Shown: positions 42,801 to 57,800, counted from the first letter of the stretch. The stretch is DNA of 64,000 nt from Pteria penguin (GCA_035048485.1 CM068589.1:2668501-2732500); one strand, 5' to 3'. Notes: generated by a model not told the origin, from the letters alone. Program-made: numbers and translations.

Positions 42801-45800
42801 TGGCTAGCCAGGAGGAGAAGATAACTCTTCCTAGACACCTGATCTCATATTTGATGATTCATGATCCGAATACGGGACTTCTGAGATATACATCAGTGAT
42901 TAGATTTAAGTGAAATGTTGGGCTTTCTATGTTTGGTATAATACAAAAGGGTACAACCATGACTAGCGACCCTTGCGGAAATTCTTCAAAGTGATGAAAA
43001 TAAGAGATGTACTGCTGTGATTTTCGTTTTGTATGATTAAAATGTGTTTATAGATATTATTTTCCTCTTACACTTTGTTTTACAAAAGTTTGCTGTTTTG
43101 GTTGCACCCTATTTATACCATGAGGGAAATTAAATGCCTAACATTTCACAAAAAAGTATGTAAAATTCGGAAGCCGCGTATTTCAACTGCCTTTCTGCAG
43201 CATATACATATATATATATATATATGCATTCTGTTGTCAGTGTAGGTTTGTCTGTGTTATTTGTGTGAATGGTGTCGGCTCTCAGACCTTTGAATTGTTA
43301 CAAATACATGTATAATTAATTTTGCTTCATTTACAGATGTGTGGACAACACAGAGTTTAATACTGGTAATTTGGCATCAGGTGTCAGTTTCTGTGACCCA
43401 ACAGTCAAATTTCATCGCTATGCCCTCAACAACCCTCTTCCCATCACGCTGAAAGCCAAAGATATGATCCTTACAAATCAGTACGGCTCCGATCATACCT
43501 TCTATGCCATGAAGAGGATCACTCATACATACGGTTGGATTGGTCTCTTGGTCAGCGGTGAGAAGTACAACTTTACTTGGGAGAATGCCGAACACGTCAC
43601 CAACATCACCTATGACGCTGCTTTCTATTTAATGGACGTAAGTTAAAGACTATGGTTAAGCCACAAGGCTTAACTCGGTGCTCCATGTAGCATTTGGTTG
43701 CTTAAAGTCCATCAATTCAAAATTTTAGTCGCCTTTTCGGAAAATTTAGTCTTCATACAGAAAATTTACTTGTCACAATAAAAATGCACATCAAATTTTG
43801 TTATCATACTGAAATATAATGATAAGAACTGATACTTATTGTTAACTTCTTTATTTAATTCAAAATTACAATTTTAAACAGATGTCTAGAATATCAGTTT
43901 CCCAGTGCAAATCATTTGGCCATCCACTATTCTTTACTTTCCGGATTGTAGAAAACCAGTGTGTGATGCATGCGTTTGGTATAGTCCGTCACATTAGGGC
44001 CCTTTATACTGGTGATTGGGATCAGTTCCTCTATAGTAGAGGGATCCAGAGAATTCCTTCCATCTGATTTTATTCTGTTAACAGTGCTTATTGGTCCTTT
44101 CACTTTCACTTTCACTTTCAGAGTAATGAAAATAGTTTGTACTGACTAAAACAAAATAGGTAACAGCAACAAAGGTAAAATTAATTACTTCTGTAAATGG
44201 TTTAAAGTCTACAGACATACTAATCAGACAAAAACGAATCAAACGGTGCCTCAAAATTTCACCCATGATTTTGCAAGTACGTTTAATATTTGGTCACAAA
44301 ATCAATAATTAAAATAGACGCAAAATGCAATCTTTTTAGTTGCAACTTGAAGCACTGTCAGTTGTTAGACTGGTGGCATCAGTGGCTTCTTATTATCGAC
44401 TTTAGCTGTCGGTGGTCTCGTGAGCTAAACTGCCATGTTGGCACTCACTCTAACCTCTACTAACTAGAGGCCTCAGTGAGCGAAAACACTGTGCTGTGTC
44501 TTATGGAAGCCTAAAGACGCCCCAATAGACAAGCGGGATAAGATATGCTGGAAAAAAATTAACAATTAAAATTTAATCATGTTTGCGTCAAGTTCAAGGT
44601 CACTACAAGTTCAAGGTCACTACAAATTCTGTCAAATTTCTATAATAAATATTTTCTATAAACCCATCACAGATATTTCTGTACTGTTGATAGATCAATC
44701 CAAGGTTTTCGGACCATTTTCGATTATACTTTGAAATATTGATCAGAAATATTGTGAGTGATGTTTCAGAGATTATTGCAATACATTTCATTAAAAAAAA
44801 CCAGACATATATTGTAACATTTGCCGCATTTGTTCAAATTCTCTATGTATTGTCTATAGGACCCCACAGATTATATCCAGATATGTCAGCAGATGTCGCG
44901 TAAACCAGACAGGTTTTTCCCAGATGGCGAGACAGAAAGAAATGAATCCACATCACCACTCGATATTTCCACCAATAAAAATGGAGACTGGACATTTGAT
45001 GATAACACAAATGAAATGTGCTACTTAGGCAAGTTTCTTTTTACTTTCCCTACTTTTTCATGTCATTTTAGTTGATAGTAATCTTGTTTGAAGTCTTCGT
45101 TTAATGGAATACTCTAGCCTGGATTGTCATTGTTTGAAGTCTTTGTTTAATGGAATACTCTAGCCTGGATTGTCATTGTTTGAAGTCTTCGTTTAATGGA
45201 ATATTCTAGCCTGGATTGTCATTGTTTGAAGTCTTTGTTTAATGGAATATTCTAGCCTGGATTGTCATTGTTTGAAGTCTTCGTTTAATGGAATATTCTA
45301 GCCTGGATTGTCATTGTTTTATACAGATAACGATTAATGAATTTTACTTCTAGTCAGGACTGACTCTCAAATGAGCCAGAATCATAGCGTTTTGTCTGAC
45401 ACTCCTTCACTTTTCACATATACAGTTTCCTTTCTGTAAAGGTTAAATTAATTACATTGAAATTTGGCAGTAAGCAAGCACTCAAGGTCCTCTTCAATGA
45501 TTTAACTATTTGATATACGTACAACTTACAAATAGCTCTGTCGTCACGTCTCTTTCTTATTATGATTATTTCATATATGTTAATTGTTCATTGCTACAGT
45601 TGCTAACAAGTTATCAAGACGCAAGAAGAGAGGCAGTGGATCCATGCCGATACATGAAGCAGTAGATAGAGTTTTCAAGACGAAGGCTTACAAGTGTTAC
45701 TACACCGACTGTATCGCTCCTCCAGACCCAGACAAGATACCACCGACTTGCACCCGTGCATCTAATGCTACAATGTGGTCCAACGCAGCAACCTGGAGCT

Positions 45801-48800
45801 TTGCAGAATCTGGCTGGGGCGGTAACTATGGCAGTGGTAACTTTGGTCCCCCACGAGAAGGGGATCAAATTCTCATTCCAAAGGGTAAGTTTTATTTCAT
45901 TAGACTTAGAAAACACTTTAACCTGACATAAAAGATAATGCTTTCAGATTCCTCAGGATCAAAACTTTCATTTGTTACCATGGCTTTTAATCAAATGTCC
46001 TTGACTTTGGATTTTTACCTACTATTCAAAAACTTTAATCTGGATTTTATCTTCTTAATGAGATAGATATCATTTTGAAAGAGATAGGGCTTTCATATTT
46101 CACATATGGATTCTTCAAAATCAGACCTTTCATTTAGAATCTAAACTTTGGGTTTAGATACTTTGGACTTTGACTTTCTTTTCAAAACTTTAACATAGGC
46201 TAAACATTTTGAGCTGTGAGAGATAGGGATTTCATATTGTACATATGGATTCCTCAGTACATAAATTGAAATATCAATCATATTTCATTTGATGTAGTAA
46301 ACAGGTTTACAGGCTTTCCTTTGCACTCACTACAAAAACAGTACCATCAAAGAACACACATTAGAAAATTTATAAATATTTCATTAATGTAGAAAACAAG
46401 AATCAACAAGTTACTCAAGTTTAGAGGTCATAAAAACATATAAGTGCACTGGAAATGATAAAAGCTTTGATGATATTTTTGATTCAACAAAAAAAATCAT
46501 ATTCTGTTCATTTTTAATTGTTTAAAGTCATATCCTATCTAGTAAAAGTTACAAAAATTCCTTATAAAATTTTATATACAAAGCTTTGATGTTGTAGGAC
46601 ACTGGATTGTCATGGATACAACTGTACCCAGTTTTGACAAGATTATTGTTCAAGGAACTTTAGAACTGGACCATGGCCCTTCAAAGAACAATGAATTCAT
46701 CCTGAACGTGACATATTTATACATTCATGGTGGTCGGCTTATCGTAGGGTGTGACGAGACGACACCTTTTGAAGGAAAAGCATCCATCGTACTAAGGGGA
46801 GACCACTCTACACCTGTTTATCCTGTAACAGAAGGCCCCAACGTAGGGTCTAAAGTCCTAGGTAAGATAACATGGTACTAAGGGGAGACCACTCTACACC
46901 TGTTTATCCTGTAACAGAAGGCCCCAATGTAGGGTCTAAGTCCTAGGTAAGATAACAAGGTACTAAGGGGAGACCACTCTACACCTGTTTATCCTGTAAC
47001 AGAAGGCCCCAGTGTAGGGTCTAAAGTCCTAGGTAAGATAACAAGGTACTAAGGGGAGACCACTTTACACCTGTTTATCCTGTAACAGAAGTCCCCAATG
47101 TAGGGTCTAAAGTCCTAGGTAAGATAACAAGTTACCAAGGGGAGACCACTCTACACCTGTTTATCCTGTAACAGAAGACCCCAATGTAGGGTCTAAAGTC
47201 CTAGGTAAGATAACATGGTACTAAGGGGAGACCACTCTACACCTGTTTATCCTGTAACAGAAGGCCCCAATGTAGGGTCTAAAGTCCTAGGTAAGATAAC
47301 TTGGTACTAAGGGGAGACCACTTTACACCTGTTTATCCTGTAACAGAAGGCCCCAATGTAGGGTCTAAAGTCCTAGGTAAGATAACAAGGTACTAAGGGG
47401 AGACCACTCTACACCTGTTTATCCTGTAACAGAAGGCCCCAATGTAGGGTCTAAAGTCCTAGGTAAGATAACTTGGTACTAAGGGGAGACCACTTTACAC
47501 CTGTTTATCCTGTAACAGAAGTCCCCAATGTAGGGTCTAAAGTCCTAGGTAAGATAACTTGGTACTAAGGAGAGACCACTCTACACCTGTTTATCCTGTA
47601 ACAGAAGTCCCCAATGTAGGGTCTAAAGTCCTAGGTAAGATAACATTGTTACTATAGTGAGGAGTCATTTGACTACATGTCAATGTTACATGTTAATGGT
47701 TACCAGGACAACAGGTCACTTTATTGCTTGTTTAGTGGTTACCAAGGCAAAGTTATCTGATCATCTGCTCAGCAGGTCCCTTTATGAATTTCAACTGATT
47801 TATAACAATGTAGAAAATCATCTAATTGAAATATGAGACAAAGATACATTCAGTAGATAAGCCACTGTAGCCCAATCAATCAATCAATCAATACATTTAG
47901 TAGGTACAACTGTACTGAAGACTCCTTTGGATAAGTCACATCTATTCATTTTGATAATGATCGATATTTTGGATATTAATTTTACAGGAGTGTTTGGCGG
48001 TCTTGACCTTCATGGTAAGGACGTTGGAGTAACTTGGACTAAATTGATGTCGACAGCAAACGCTGGGGCCAGCACCATCACCCTCCGTGATCCAGTCACC
48101 TGGTCGGCTGGGGATGAGATTGTCATAACGGCCACTGGTTTTAACCCCAAGGAAGTGGAAGTGCTCTCCATTGCATCCATTGCTGCTGATCAAGTTACAA
48201 TTACCTTAAATTCAACACTGCAGTATAAACACATAGGTACGACCATAGTAGAGTCAAGTAGGAGTGGCACATTGGGCAGCCTGTTAAACTCAATGTCCTA
48301 GTGGTGACAGCCTGCTGGATTCATGTCCCACTGGTGACATTGGGTGTTCAGTCTTTCAGATAAGTCAACCAACCATACTAAAAAAATTTTGAAGTTAAGA
48401 TCTCATGAAAATTATGTATCCAATTTTAAAATCAAGATACATTTGCATTTACATGCCCCTGTATCAGAAGCGTATGGTTTTAATACACCTTGAATACACA
48501 CAACAAATTGTCAGTCAGTCTATTCATGCATCATCCCTTAAGCTATTATTTTCATCGCTCTGTCCATCAGTTCATCATCCCTTGCTATTATTTTCATCAC
48601 TCTGTCCATCCGTTAATAATTCCTTGTTTTTACTTTGTCACTGTGTCTATCGGTTTATCATCCCTTGCTATTATTTTGTCACTCTGTGTATCTTTGATCT
48701 TGACTGAAAACTCAGTTACTCAAATGTTGAAATGTGCATCTGGCCTCAAAATTATAACACATATATTTTGTAATATTTATTGTAACCACCAGTTGTCACT

Positions 48801-51800
48801 GGTGGTGGATTGATAGTCCCTGAGGGCATCATAAGTATAGTTTTCAGTGCTTTTGTACTGACATGAAATATATACTCAAAATTTTCAGTCATGAAATTTT
48901 GTAAATCAGTCTGAAACTAAGGAGTATCTCCCTCATGCATAGCTCTCTCCTTAGATAGATTCTTTGGCTTACTTTATTAGGCACTTTGGTTTTAACTCTG
49001 CTCTTCAAATATTTACATATTATTAAAATTCCAATCATTCGGCCATGAGCATTACTGAAGAGACATAACTTGTCGAAATGCATAACTGGCACAAAATTAT
49101 ATAATGTATATATTTTGTAACATTTATTACCTAGATTAATTGTTATACTTTCCCTTTCATTAGCTCACACTGAAACATTAAGTACCTCTGGGAAATCCAT
49201 CACCACAGCAGCCGAGGTGGGCTTGTTGACACGTAACATCAAAATCGTTGGTGACTACTATGACAAAATGTTCAGCCAGTCCTTTGGAGCGAGAGTGATT
49301 GTGGGTGTCACAGCCGATTCAACACGCAAATATACAGGTATGTTTTAGGCTTTTCTGGTCCTCTCTGGATAAGTAATAAAGGATTTGTCTCGATGATTTA
49401 ATAGAACCATGTTTTCAGAGTGGAATCTTATGCCAAATATCATTCATATCTGTTGAAACATTAAGTCCTCTATTTCCCATTTTTTCGCAATAAAGTTACA
49501 TACAGCATGAACACATGGTTACTTTTCATGAAATGAAAACATTAAATATTTTCTTAGAATATATTTAAAGAGAGAAACTATCAAAAAGAATCCATTGAAC
49601 AATAAGATTGTCTTAAATTAATTTATCAAATATTCTCATTGGTGCTAACGCAAGATATTTTTAACTAAATTAAATGGCAAAAGTAGAGAAAGCTTTTTCC
49701 TGGATATTTATTAACGTTTTATCCAATATAATTCTGACAACTTAATTCCCAGGTTACGCCAGGGTTTCCAATGTAGAATTTTATCGAGCTGGACAGGAAG
49801 GCTATACTGCCACCTACGATCCCAGACACGCCCTCTCCTACCTCGACATTCCAGACACCAATGTCAAACCAAGATATGTCAAGAAATGTAGTTTCCATAA
49901 GAACTTTGGAGCTGCCATTGGTGTCTATGGAACAAACAATCTGGAAATACAGGACAATGTGATCTATCATACAGTAGGTCCAGGTGAGCTTCATGTAATT
50001 ATTTGGTCATACATTGTAAATGCTATGCAGGTCACATAGCAAGAAAGTTCAATATTAAAAGTTCATAAAAGTATCTTTAAGGACAGGCTTGTAAATTTCA
50101 AATTGGTACAGACAGGTACTGTATGAATCTTCATTTGGTTGTTGGTGCAAGCTTGGTGTAGTGGTTAAGTGATTCCCTGATCGTCAGCTTTGCAGTCTGG
50201 GTTCGATTTCCAGATTGTGCCACAATATTTAAGAGGATGGTTACATCCTGTTTCCATGTCATGATATAACCAAAAAGTTGTTGAAAGTGACGTAAAACAC
50301 CAATCCACTAACCCACCAATCATTCAGTTGTTACAAATACTGGTGTTCAACTTTATTTGGGTTAGTAGTTAATCGCCTTGCTTTACTTGGGTTATCAGTT
50401 AATCGCCTTGCTTTACTTGGGTTAGCAGTTAATCGCCTTGCTTTACTTGGGTTAGCAGTTAATAACCTTGATTTACTTGGGTTAGCAGTTAATCACCTTG
50501 ATTTACTTGGTTTAGCAGTTAATCACCTTGATTTACTTGGGTTAGCAGTTAATCACCTCGCTTTACTTGGGTTAGCAGTTAATCACCTTGCTTTACTTGG
50601 GTTAGCAGTTAATCGCCTTGCTTTACTTGGGTTAGCAGTTAATCACCTTGATTTACTTGGGTTAGCAGTTAATCACCTTGCTTTACTTGGGTTAGCAGTT
50701 AATCACCTTGATTTACTTGGGTTAGCAGTTAATCGCCTTGTTTTACTTGGGTTAGCAGTTAATCGCCTTGCTTTACTTGGGTTAGCAGTTAATCACCTTG
50801 CTTTACTTGGGTTAGCAGTTAATCACCTTGATTTACTTGAGTTAGCAGTTAATCACCTTGCTTTACTTGGGTTAGCAGTTAATCACCTTGATTTACTTGG
50901 GTTAGCAGTTAATCACCTCTCTTTCAGAAAATTTGATCTATGATCTATTACAGCATTGTGCCACTATATGTAAGAAGATCTGGTAACCTCCTGCTACAAT
51001 ATTCCCTATGACGGAAAAATTGTATACATCAATGTAAAACCAAAGCAGTCCAAACTAGCAACCTCTGTTTTATATTTCTAGCAATTCACACGACATCCAC
51101 AGATACGAAGATCCGAAGAAATCTGATCTCACTCATGTTATGGCCCGGCTCTTACCAGGATCGAGAGCAATCCCAGAACATAGAATACTGGGGCTCCATA
51201 GAGGCTTTAGGCACCACGGGAACTGTGCTGGATGGCAACGTGATTTCCTCATCTGAAAGAATTGGTTACCATGGAGATCTTGAAAGTTGTACAGCGACAG
51301 AACCATGGTCAGAGAATGAGTTCCACTCCAATATCATTGGTCTAGGCATCATTGACAAAGATCAGCCGTTATCGACCCCTGCTTGCTGGCAGTATTCCAA
51401 TATTACTGCATGGAAACATGTGGACTTCGGCCTGTATTACTGCGAGTAAGTATGGAAAGTTCTGTGGTACTATGGCGACAAAGACTTCTGGCTAGACCGC
51501 AAACAATTCCAGTCTATGGATTGATCATGTCCTCCCATCCATGTGTCCGTCACTCTGTCTATTTGTTCATCAACATTCTTATTAAGCATCCAGTTGAAGC
51601 AAGATTCTGTAACTAAGAAAGATCACAAACTTAAAACTTTACATATGTAATTATATATATACTTTGATATGTATTTTAAATTTCAGATGAAACTAGTTAG
51701 TGTGAGCTTAATTTTACTGTTGAGTGATTTTTCTCAAGCTTACAGCTTTGCAGTTTGGTCGTATTTCCTTTAGGGGTTTCTTTTTTGTAAATCAGGTAAC

Positions 51801-54800
51801 TTGGTATGGGGTGTATGAGTTTTGCATCCATTTTACCAGTGGATAATTGTGCATAAACAAATCGCAGAATTTTGTTTCAATTTTTAAAAAATTTACCAAA
51901 TATATAGACTAGTGTGTTTACATATATTTGCATTGTTTTCATGATATAAAAAACAAAACAAACTAAACATAAATTCTCTTTTAATGCTTTTAAAACTGTT
52001 TTGATACTAGATACTTTATTGTTGGGACAGTCGTGGTATAGTGGTGTGGATACTGAATACTTTATTGTTGGGACAGTCGTGGTTTAGTGGTGTGGATTCT
52101 GGATACTTTATTGTTGAGTCAGTCGTGGCATAGTGGTGTGGATACTGGATACTTTATTGTTGGGACAATCGTGGTATAGTGGTGTGGATACTGGATACTT
52201 TATTGTTGAGTCAGTCGTGGCATAGTGGTATAGATACTGGATACTTTATTGTTGGGACAGTCGTGGCATAGTGGTGTGGATACTGGATACTTTATTGTTG
52301 GGACAGTCGTGGTATAATGGTGTGGATACTGGATACTTTATTGTTGGGACAGTCGTGGCATAGTGGTGTGGATACTGGATACTTTATTGTTGGGACAGTC
52401 GTGGTATAGTGGTGTGGATACTGGATACTTTATTGTTGAGTCAGTCGTGGTATAGTGGTGTAGATACTGGATACTTTATTGTTGGGACAGTCGTGGTATA
52501 GTGGTGTGGATACTGGATACTTTATTGTTGAGTCAGTCGTGGTATAATGGTGTGGATACTGGATACTTTATTGTTGGGACAGTCGTGGTATAGTGGTGTG
52601 GATACTGGATACTTTATTGTTGAGTCAGTCGTGGCATAGTGGTGTAGATACTGGATACTTTATTGTTGGGACAGTCATGGTGTAGATACTGGATACTTTA
52701 TTGTAGATACTGGATACTTTTTTGTTGGGACAGTCGTGGCATAGTGGTATAGATACTGGATACTTTATTGTTGGGACAGTCGTGGCATAGTGGTGTGGAT
52801 ACTGGATACTTTATTGTTGGGACAGTCGTGGTATAGTGGTGTAGATACTGGATACTTTATTGTTGAGTCAGTCGTGGTATAGTGGTGTAGACACTGATAC
52901 TTTATTGTTGGGACAGTCGTGGTATAGTGGTGTGGATACTGGATACTTTATTGTTGGGACAGTCATGGCATAGTGGTGTAGATACTGGATACTTTATTGT
53001 TGAGTCAGTCGTGGCATAGTGGTGTGGATACTGGATACTTTATTGTTGGGACAGTCGTGGTATAGTGGTGTAGATACTGGATACTTTATTGTTGAGTCAG
53101 TCGTGGCATAGTGGTGTAAATACTGGATACTTTATTGTTGAGTCAATCGTGGCATAGTGGTGTAGATACTGGATACTTTATTGTTGGGACAGTCGTGGCA
53201 TAGTGGTATAGATACTGGATACTTTATTGTTGGGACAGTCGTGGTATAGTGGTGTGGATTCTGGATACTTTATTGTTGGGACAGCCGTGGTGTAGTGGTG
53301 TAGATACTAGATACTTTATTGTTGAGTCAGTCGTGGTATAATGGTGTGGATACTGGATACTTTATTGTTGGGACAGTCGTGGTATAATGGTGTGGATACT
53401 GGATACTTTATTGTTGGGACAGTCGTGGCATAGTGGTGTGGATACTGGATACTTTATTGTTGAGTCAGTCGTGGTATAATGGTGTGGATACTGGATACTT
53501 TATTGTTGGGACAGTCGTGGTATAATGGTGTGGATACTGGATACTTTATTGTTGGGACAGTCGTGGTATAGTGGTGTGGATACTGGATACTTTATTGTTG
53601 GGACAGTCGTGGTATAGTGGTGTGGATACTGGATACTTTCTTGTTGAGTCAGTCGTGGTATAGTGGTGTAGATACTGGATACTTTATTGTTGGGACAGTC
53701 GTGGTATAGTGGTGTGGATACTGGATACTTTATTGTTGAGTCAGTCGTGGCATAGTGGTGTAGATACTGGATACTTTATTGTTGGGACAGTCATGGTGTA
53801 GATACTGGATACTTTATTGTAGATACTGGATACTTTTTTGTTAGGACAGTCGTGGCATAGTGGTGTAGACACTGATACTTTATTGTTGGGACAGTCGTGG
53901 TATAGTGGTGTGGATACTGGATACTTTATTGTTGGGACAGTCATGGCATAGTGGTGTAGATACTGGATACTTTATTGTTGAGTCAGTCGTGGCATAGTGG
54001 TGTGGATACTGGATACTTTATTGTTGGGACAGTCGTGGTATAGTGGTGTAGATACTGGATACTTTATTGTTGAGTCAGTCGTGGCATAGTGGTGTAAATA
54101 CTGGATACTTTATTGTTGAGTCAATCGTGGCATAGTGGTGTAGATACTGGATACTTTATTGTTGGGACAGTCGTGGTATAGTGGTGTGGATACTGGATAC
54201 TTTATTGTTGAGTCAGTCGTGGCATAGTGGTGTAGATACTGGATACTTTATTGTTGGGACAGTCGTGGTATAGTGGTGTAGACACTGATACTTTATTGTT
54301 GGGACAGTCGTGGCATAGTGGTGTAGATACTGGATACTTTATTGTTGGGACAGTCATGGCATAGTGGTGTAGACACTGATACTTTATTGTTGGGACAGTC
54401 GTGGCATAGTGGTGTGGATACTGGATACTTTATTGTTGGGTCAGTCGTGGCATAGTGGTGTAGATACTGGATACTTTATTGTTGGGACAGTCGTGTTATA
54501 GTGGTGTAGATACTGGATACTTTATTGTTGAGTCAGTCGTGGCATAGTGGTGTAAATACTGGATACTTTATTGTTGAGTCAATCGTGGCATAGTGGTGTG
54601 GATACTGGATACTTTATTGTTGAGTCAGTCGTGGCATAGTGGTGTAGATACTGGATACTTTATTGTTGGGACAGTCATGGTGTAAATACTGGATACTTTA
54701 TTGTTGAGTCAATCGTGGCATAGTGGTGTGGATACTGGATACTTTATTGTTGGGACAGTCGTGGTATAGTGGTGTAGACACTGATACTTTATTGTTGGGA

Positions 54801-57800
54801 CAGTCGTGGTATAGTGGTGTGGATACTGGATACTTTATTGTTGAGTCAGTCGTGGTATAGTGGTGTAGACACTGATACTTTATTGTTGGGACAGTCGTGG
54901 TATAGTGGTGTAGATACTGGATACTTTATTGTTGAGTCAGTCGTGGCATAGTGGTGTAGATACTGGATACTTTATTGTTGGGACAGTCGTGGCATAGTGG
55001 TGTAGATACTGGATACTTTATTGTTGGGACAGTCATGGCATAGTGGTGTAGATACTGGATACTTTATTGTTGAGTCAGTCGTGGTATAATGGTGTGGATA
55101 CTGGATACTTTATTGTTGGGACAGTCGTGGTATAGTGGTGTGGATACTGGATACTTTATTGTTGAGTCAGTCGTGGCATAGTGGTGTAGATACTGGATAC
55201 TTTATTGTTGGGACAGTCATGGTGTAGATACTGGATACTTTATTGTAGATACTGGATACTTTTTTGTTGGGACAGTCGTGGCATAGTGGTGTAGATACTG
55301 GATACTTTATTGTTGGGACAGTCATGGCATAGTGGTGTAGATACTGGATACTTTATTGTTGAGTCAGTCGTGGCATAGTGGTGTAGATACTGGATACTTT
55401 ATTGTTGAGTCAGTCGTGGTATAGTGGTGTGGATACTGGATACTTTATTGTTGAGTCAGTCGTGGCATAGTGGTGTAGATACTGGATACTTTATTGTTGG
55501 GACAGTCGTGGTATAGTGGTGTGGATACTGGATACTTTATTGTTGAGTCAGTCGTGGCATAGTGGTATAGATACTGGATACTTTATTGTTGGGACAGTCG
55601 TGGTTTAGTGGTGTGGATTCTGGATACTTTATTGTTGGGACAGTCGTGGCATAGTGGTGTGGATACTGGATACTTTATTGTTGGGACAATCGTGGTATAG
55701 TGGTGTGGATACTGGATACTTTATTGTTGAGTCAGTCGTGGCATAGTGGTATAGATACTGGATACTTTATTGTTGGGACAGTCGTGGTATAGTGGTGTGG
55801 ATACTGGATACTTTATTGTTGGGACAGTCGTGGTATAGTGGTGTGGATTCTGGATACTTTATTGTTGGGACAGTCGTGGTATAATGGTGTGGATACTGGA
55901 TACTTTATTGTTGGGACAGTCGTGGCATAGTGGTGTAGATACTGGATACTTTATTGTTGGGACAGTCGTGGTATAGTGGTGTGGATACTGGATACTTTAT
56001 TGTTGGGACAGTCATGGTGTAGTGGTGTGGATACTGGATACTTTATTGTTGGGACAGTCGTGGTATAGTGGTGTAGACACTGATACTTTTTTGTTGGGAC
56101 AGTCGTGGTATAGTGGTGTGGATACTGGATACTTTATTGTTGGGACAGTCATGGTATAGTGGTGTGGATACTGGATACTTTATTGTTGGGACAGTCGTGG
56201 TATAGTGGTGTAGACACTGATACTTTATTGTTGGGACAGTCGTGGCATAGTGGTGTGGATACTGGATACTTTATTGTTGAGTCAGTCATGGCATAGTGGT
56301 GTAGACACTGATACTTTATTGTTGGGACAGTCGTGGCATAGTGGTGTAGATACTGGATACTTTATTGTTGAGTCAGTCATGGCATAGTGGTGTAGACACT
56401 GATACTTTATTGTTGAGTCAATCGTGGCATAGTGGTGTGGATACTGGATACTTTATTGTTGGGACAGTCATGGTGTAGATACTGGATACTTTATTGTAGA
56501 TACTGGATACTTTTTTCTTGGGACAGTCGTGGCATAGTGGTGTAGATACTGGATACTTTATTGTTGGGACAGTCATGGCATAGTGGTGTAGATACTGGAT
56601 ACTTTATTGTTGAGTCAGTCGTGGCATAGTGGTGTAGATACTGGATACTTTATTGTTGAGTCAGTCGTGGTATAGTGGTGTGGATACTGGATACTTTATT
56701 GTTGGGACAGTCGTGGCATAGTGGTGTAGACACTGATACTTTATTGTTGGGACAGTCGTGGCATAGTGGTGTGGATACTGAATACTTTATTGTTGGGACA
56801 GTCGTGGTATAGTGGTGTGGATACTGGATACTTTATTGTTGGGACAGTCATGGTATAGTGATGTTGATACTGGATACTTTATTGTTGGGACAGTCATGGT
56901 GTAGATACTGGATACTTTATTGTAGATACTGGATACTTTTTTGTTGGGACAGTCGTGGCATAGTGGTGTAGATACTGGATACTTTATTGTTGGGACAGTC
57001 GTGGTATAGTGGTGTGGATACTGGATACTTTATTGTTGAGTCAGTCGTGGCATAGTGGTGTAGATACTGGATACTTTATTGTTGGGACAGTCATGGTGTA
57101 GATACTGGATACTTTATTGTAGATACTGGATACTTTTTTGTTGGGACAGTCGTGGCATAGTGGTGTAGATACTGGATACTTTATTGTTGGGACAGTCATG
57201 GCATAGTGGTGTAGATACTGGATACTTTATTGTTGAGTCAGTCGTGGCATAGTGGTGTAGATACTGGATACTTTATTGTTGAGTCAGTCGTGGTATAGTG
57301 GTGTGGATACTGGATACTTTATTGTTGAGTCAGTCGTGGCATTGTGGTGTAGATACTGGATACTTTATTGTTGGGACAGTCGTGGTATAGTGGTGTGGAT
57401 ACTGGATACTTTATTGTTGAGTCAGTCGTGGCATAGTGGTATAGATACTGGATACTTTATTGTTGGGACAGTCGTGGTATAGTGGTGTGGATTCTGGATA
57501 CTTTATTGTTGGGACAGTCGTGGCATAGTGGTGTGGATACTGGATACTTTATTGTTGGGACAATCGTGGTGTAGTGGTGTGGATACTGGATACTTTATTG
57601 TTGGGACAGTCGTGGTATAGTGGTGTGGATACTGGATACTTTATTGTTGAGTCAGTCATGGCATAGTGGTATAGATACTGGATACTTTTTTGTTGGGACA
57701 GTCGTGGTATAGTGGTGTGGATACTGGATACTTTATTGTTGGGACAGTCGTGGTATAGTGGTGTAGATACTGGATACTTTATTGTTGAGTCAGTCGTGGT

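Larger units (their letters stand above)
49984..51081. other. Intron 39: SINE and 30-bp array
   Basis: Contains a SINE (about 50143-50330) followed directly by the 30-bp array (50351-50930); the rest is unique. Confidence 0.85.

Noticed and set aside
45034..45040. GT donor (GGCAA|GTTTCT) for exon 34 instead of GC
   Set aside because: It gives phase 2 and a stop at the start of exon 35; the GC donor gives the correct phase and the expected CYLV junction.
48015..48056. A 42-nt intron inside exon 37
   Set aside because: Removing it would delete the VTW stretch conserved with exon 30, and it is shorter than usual introns. Kept as a finding only.
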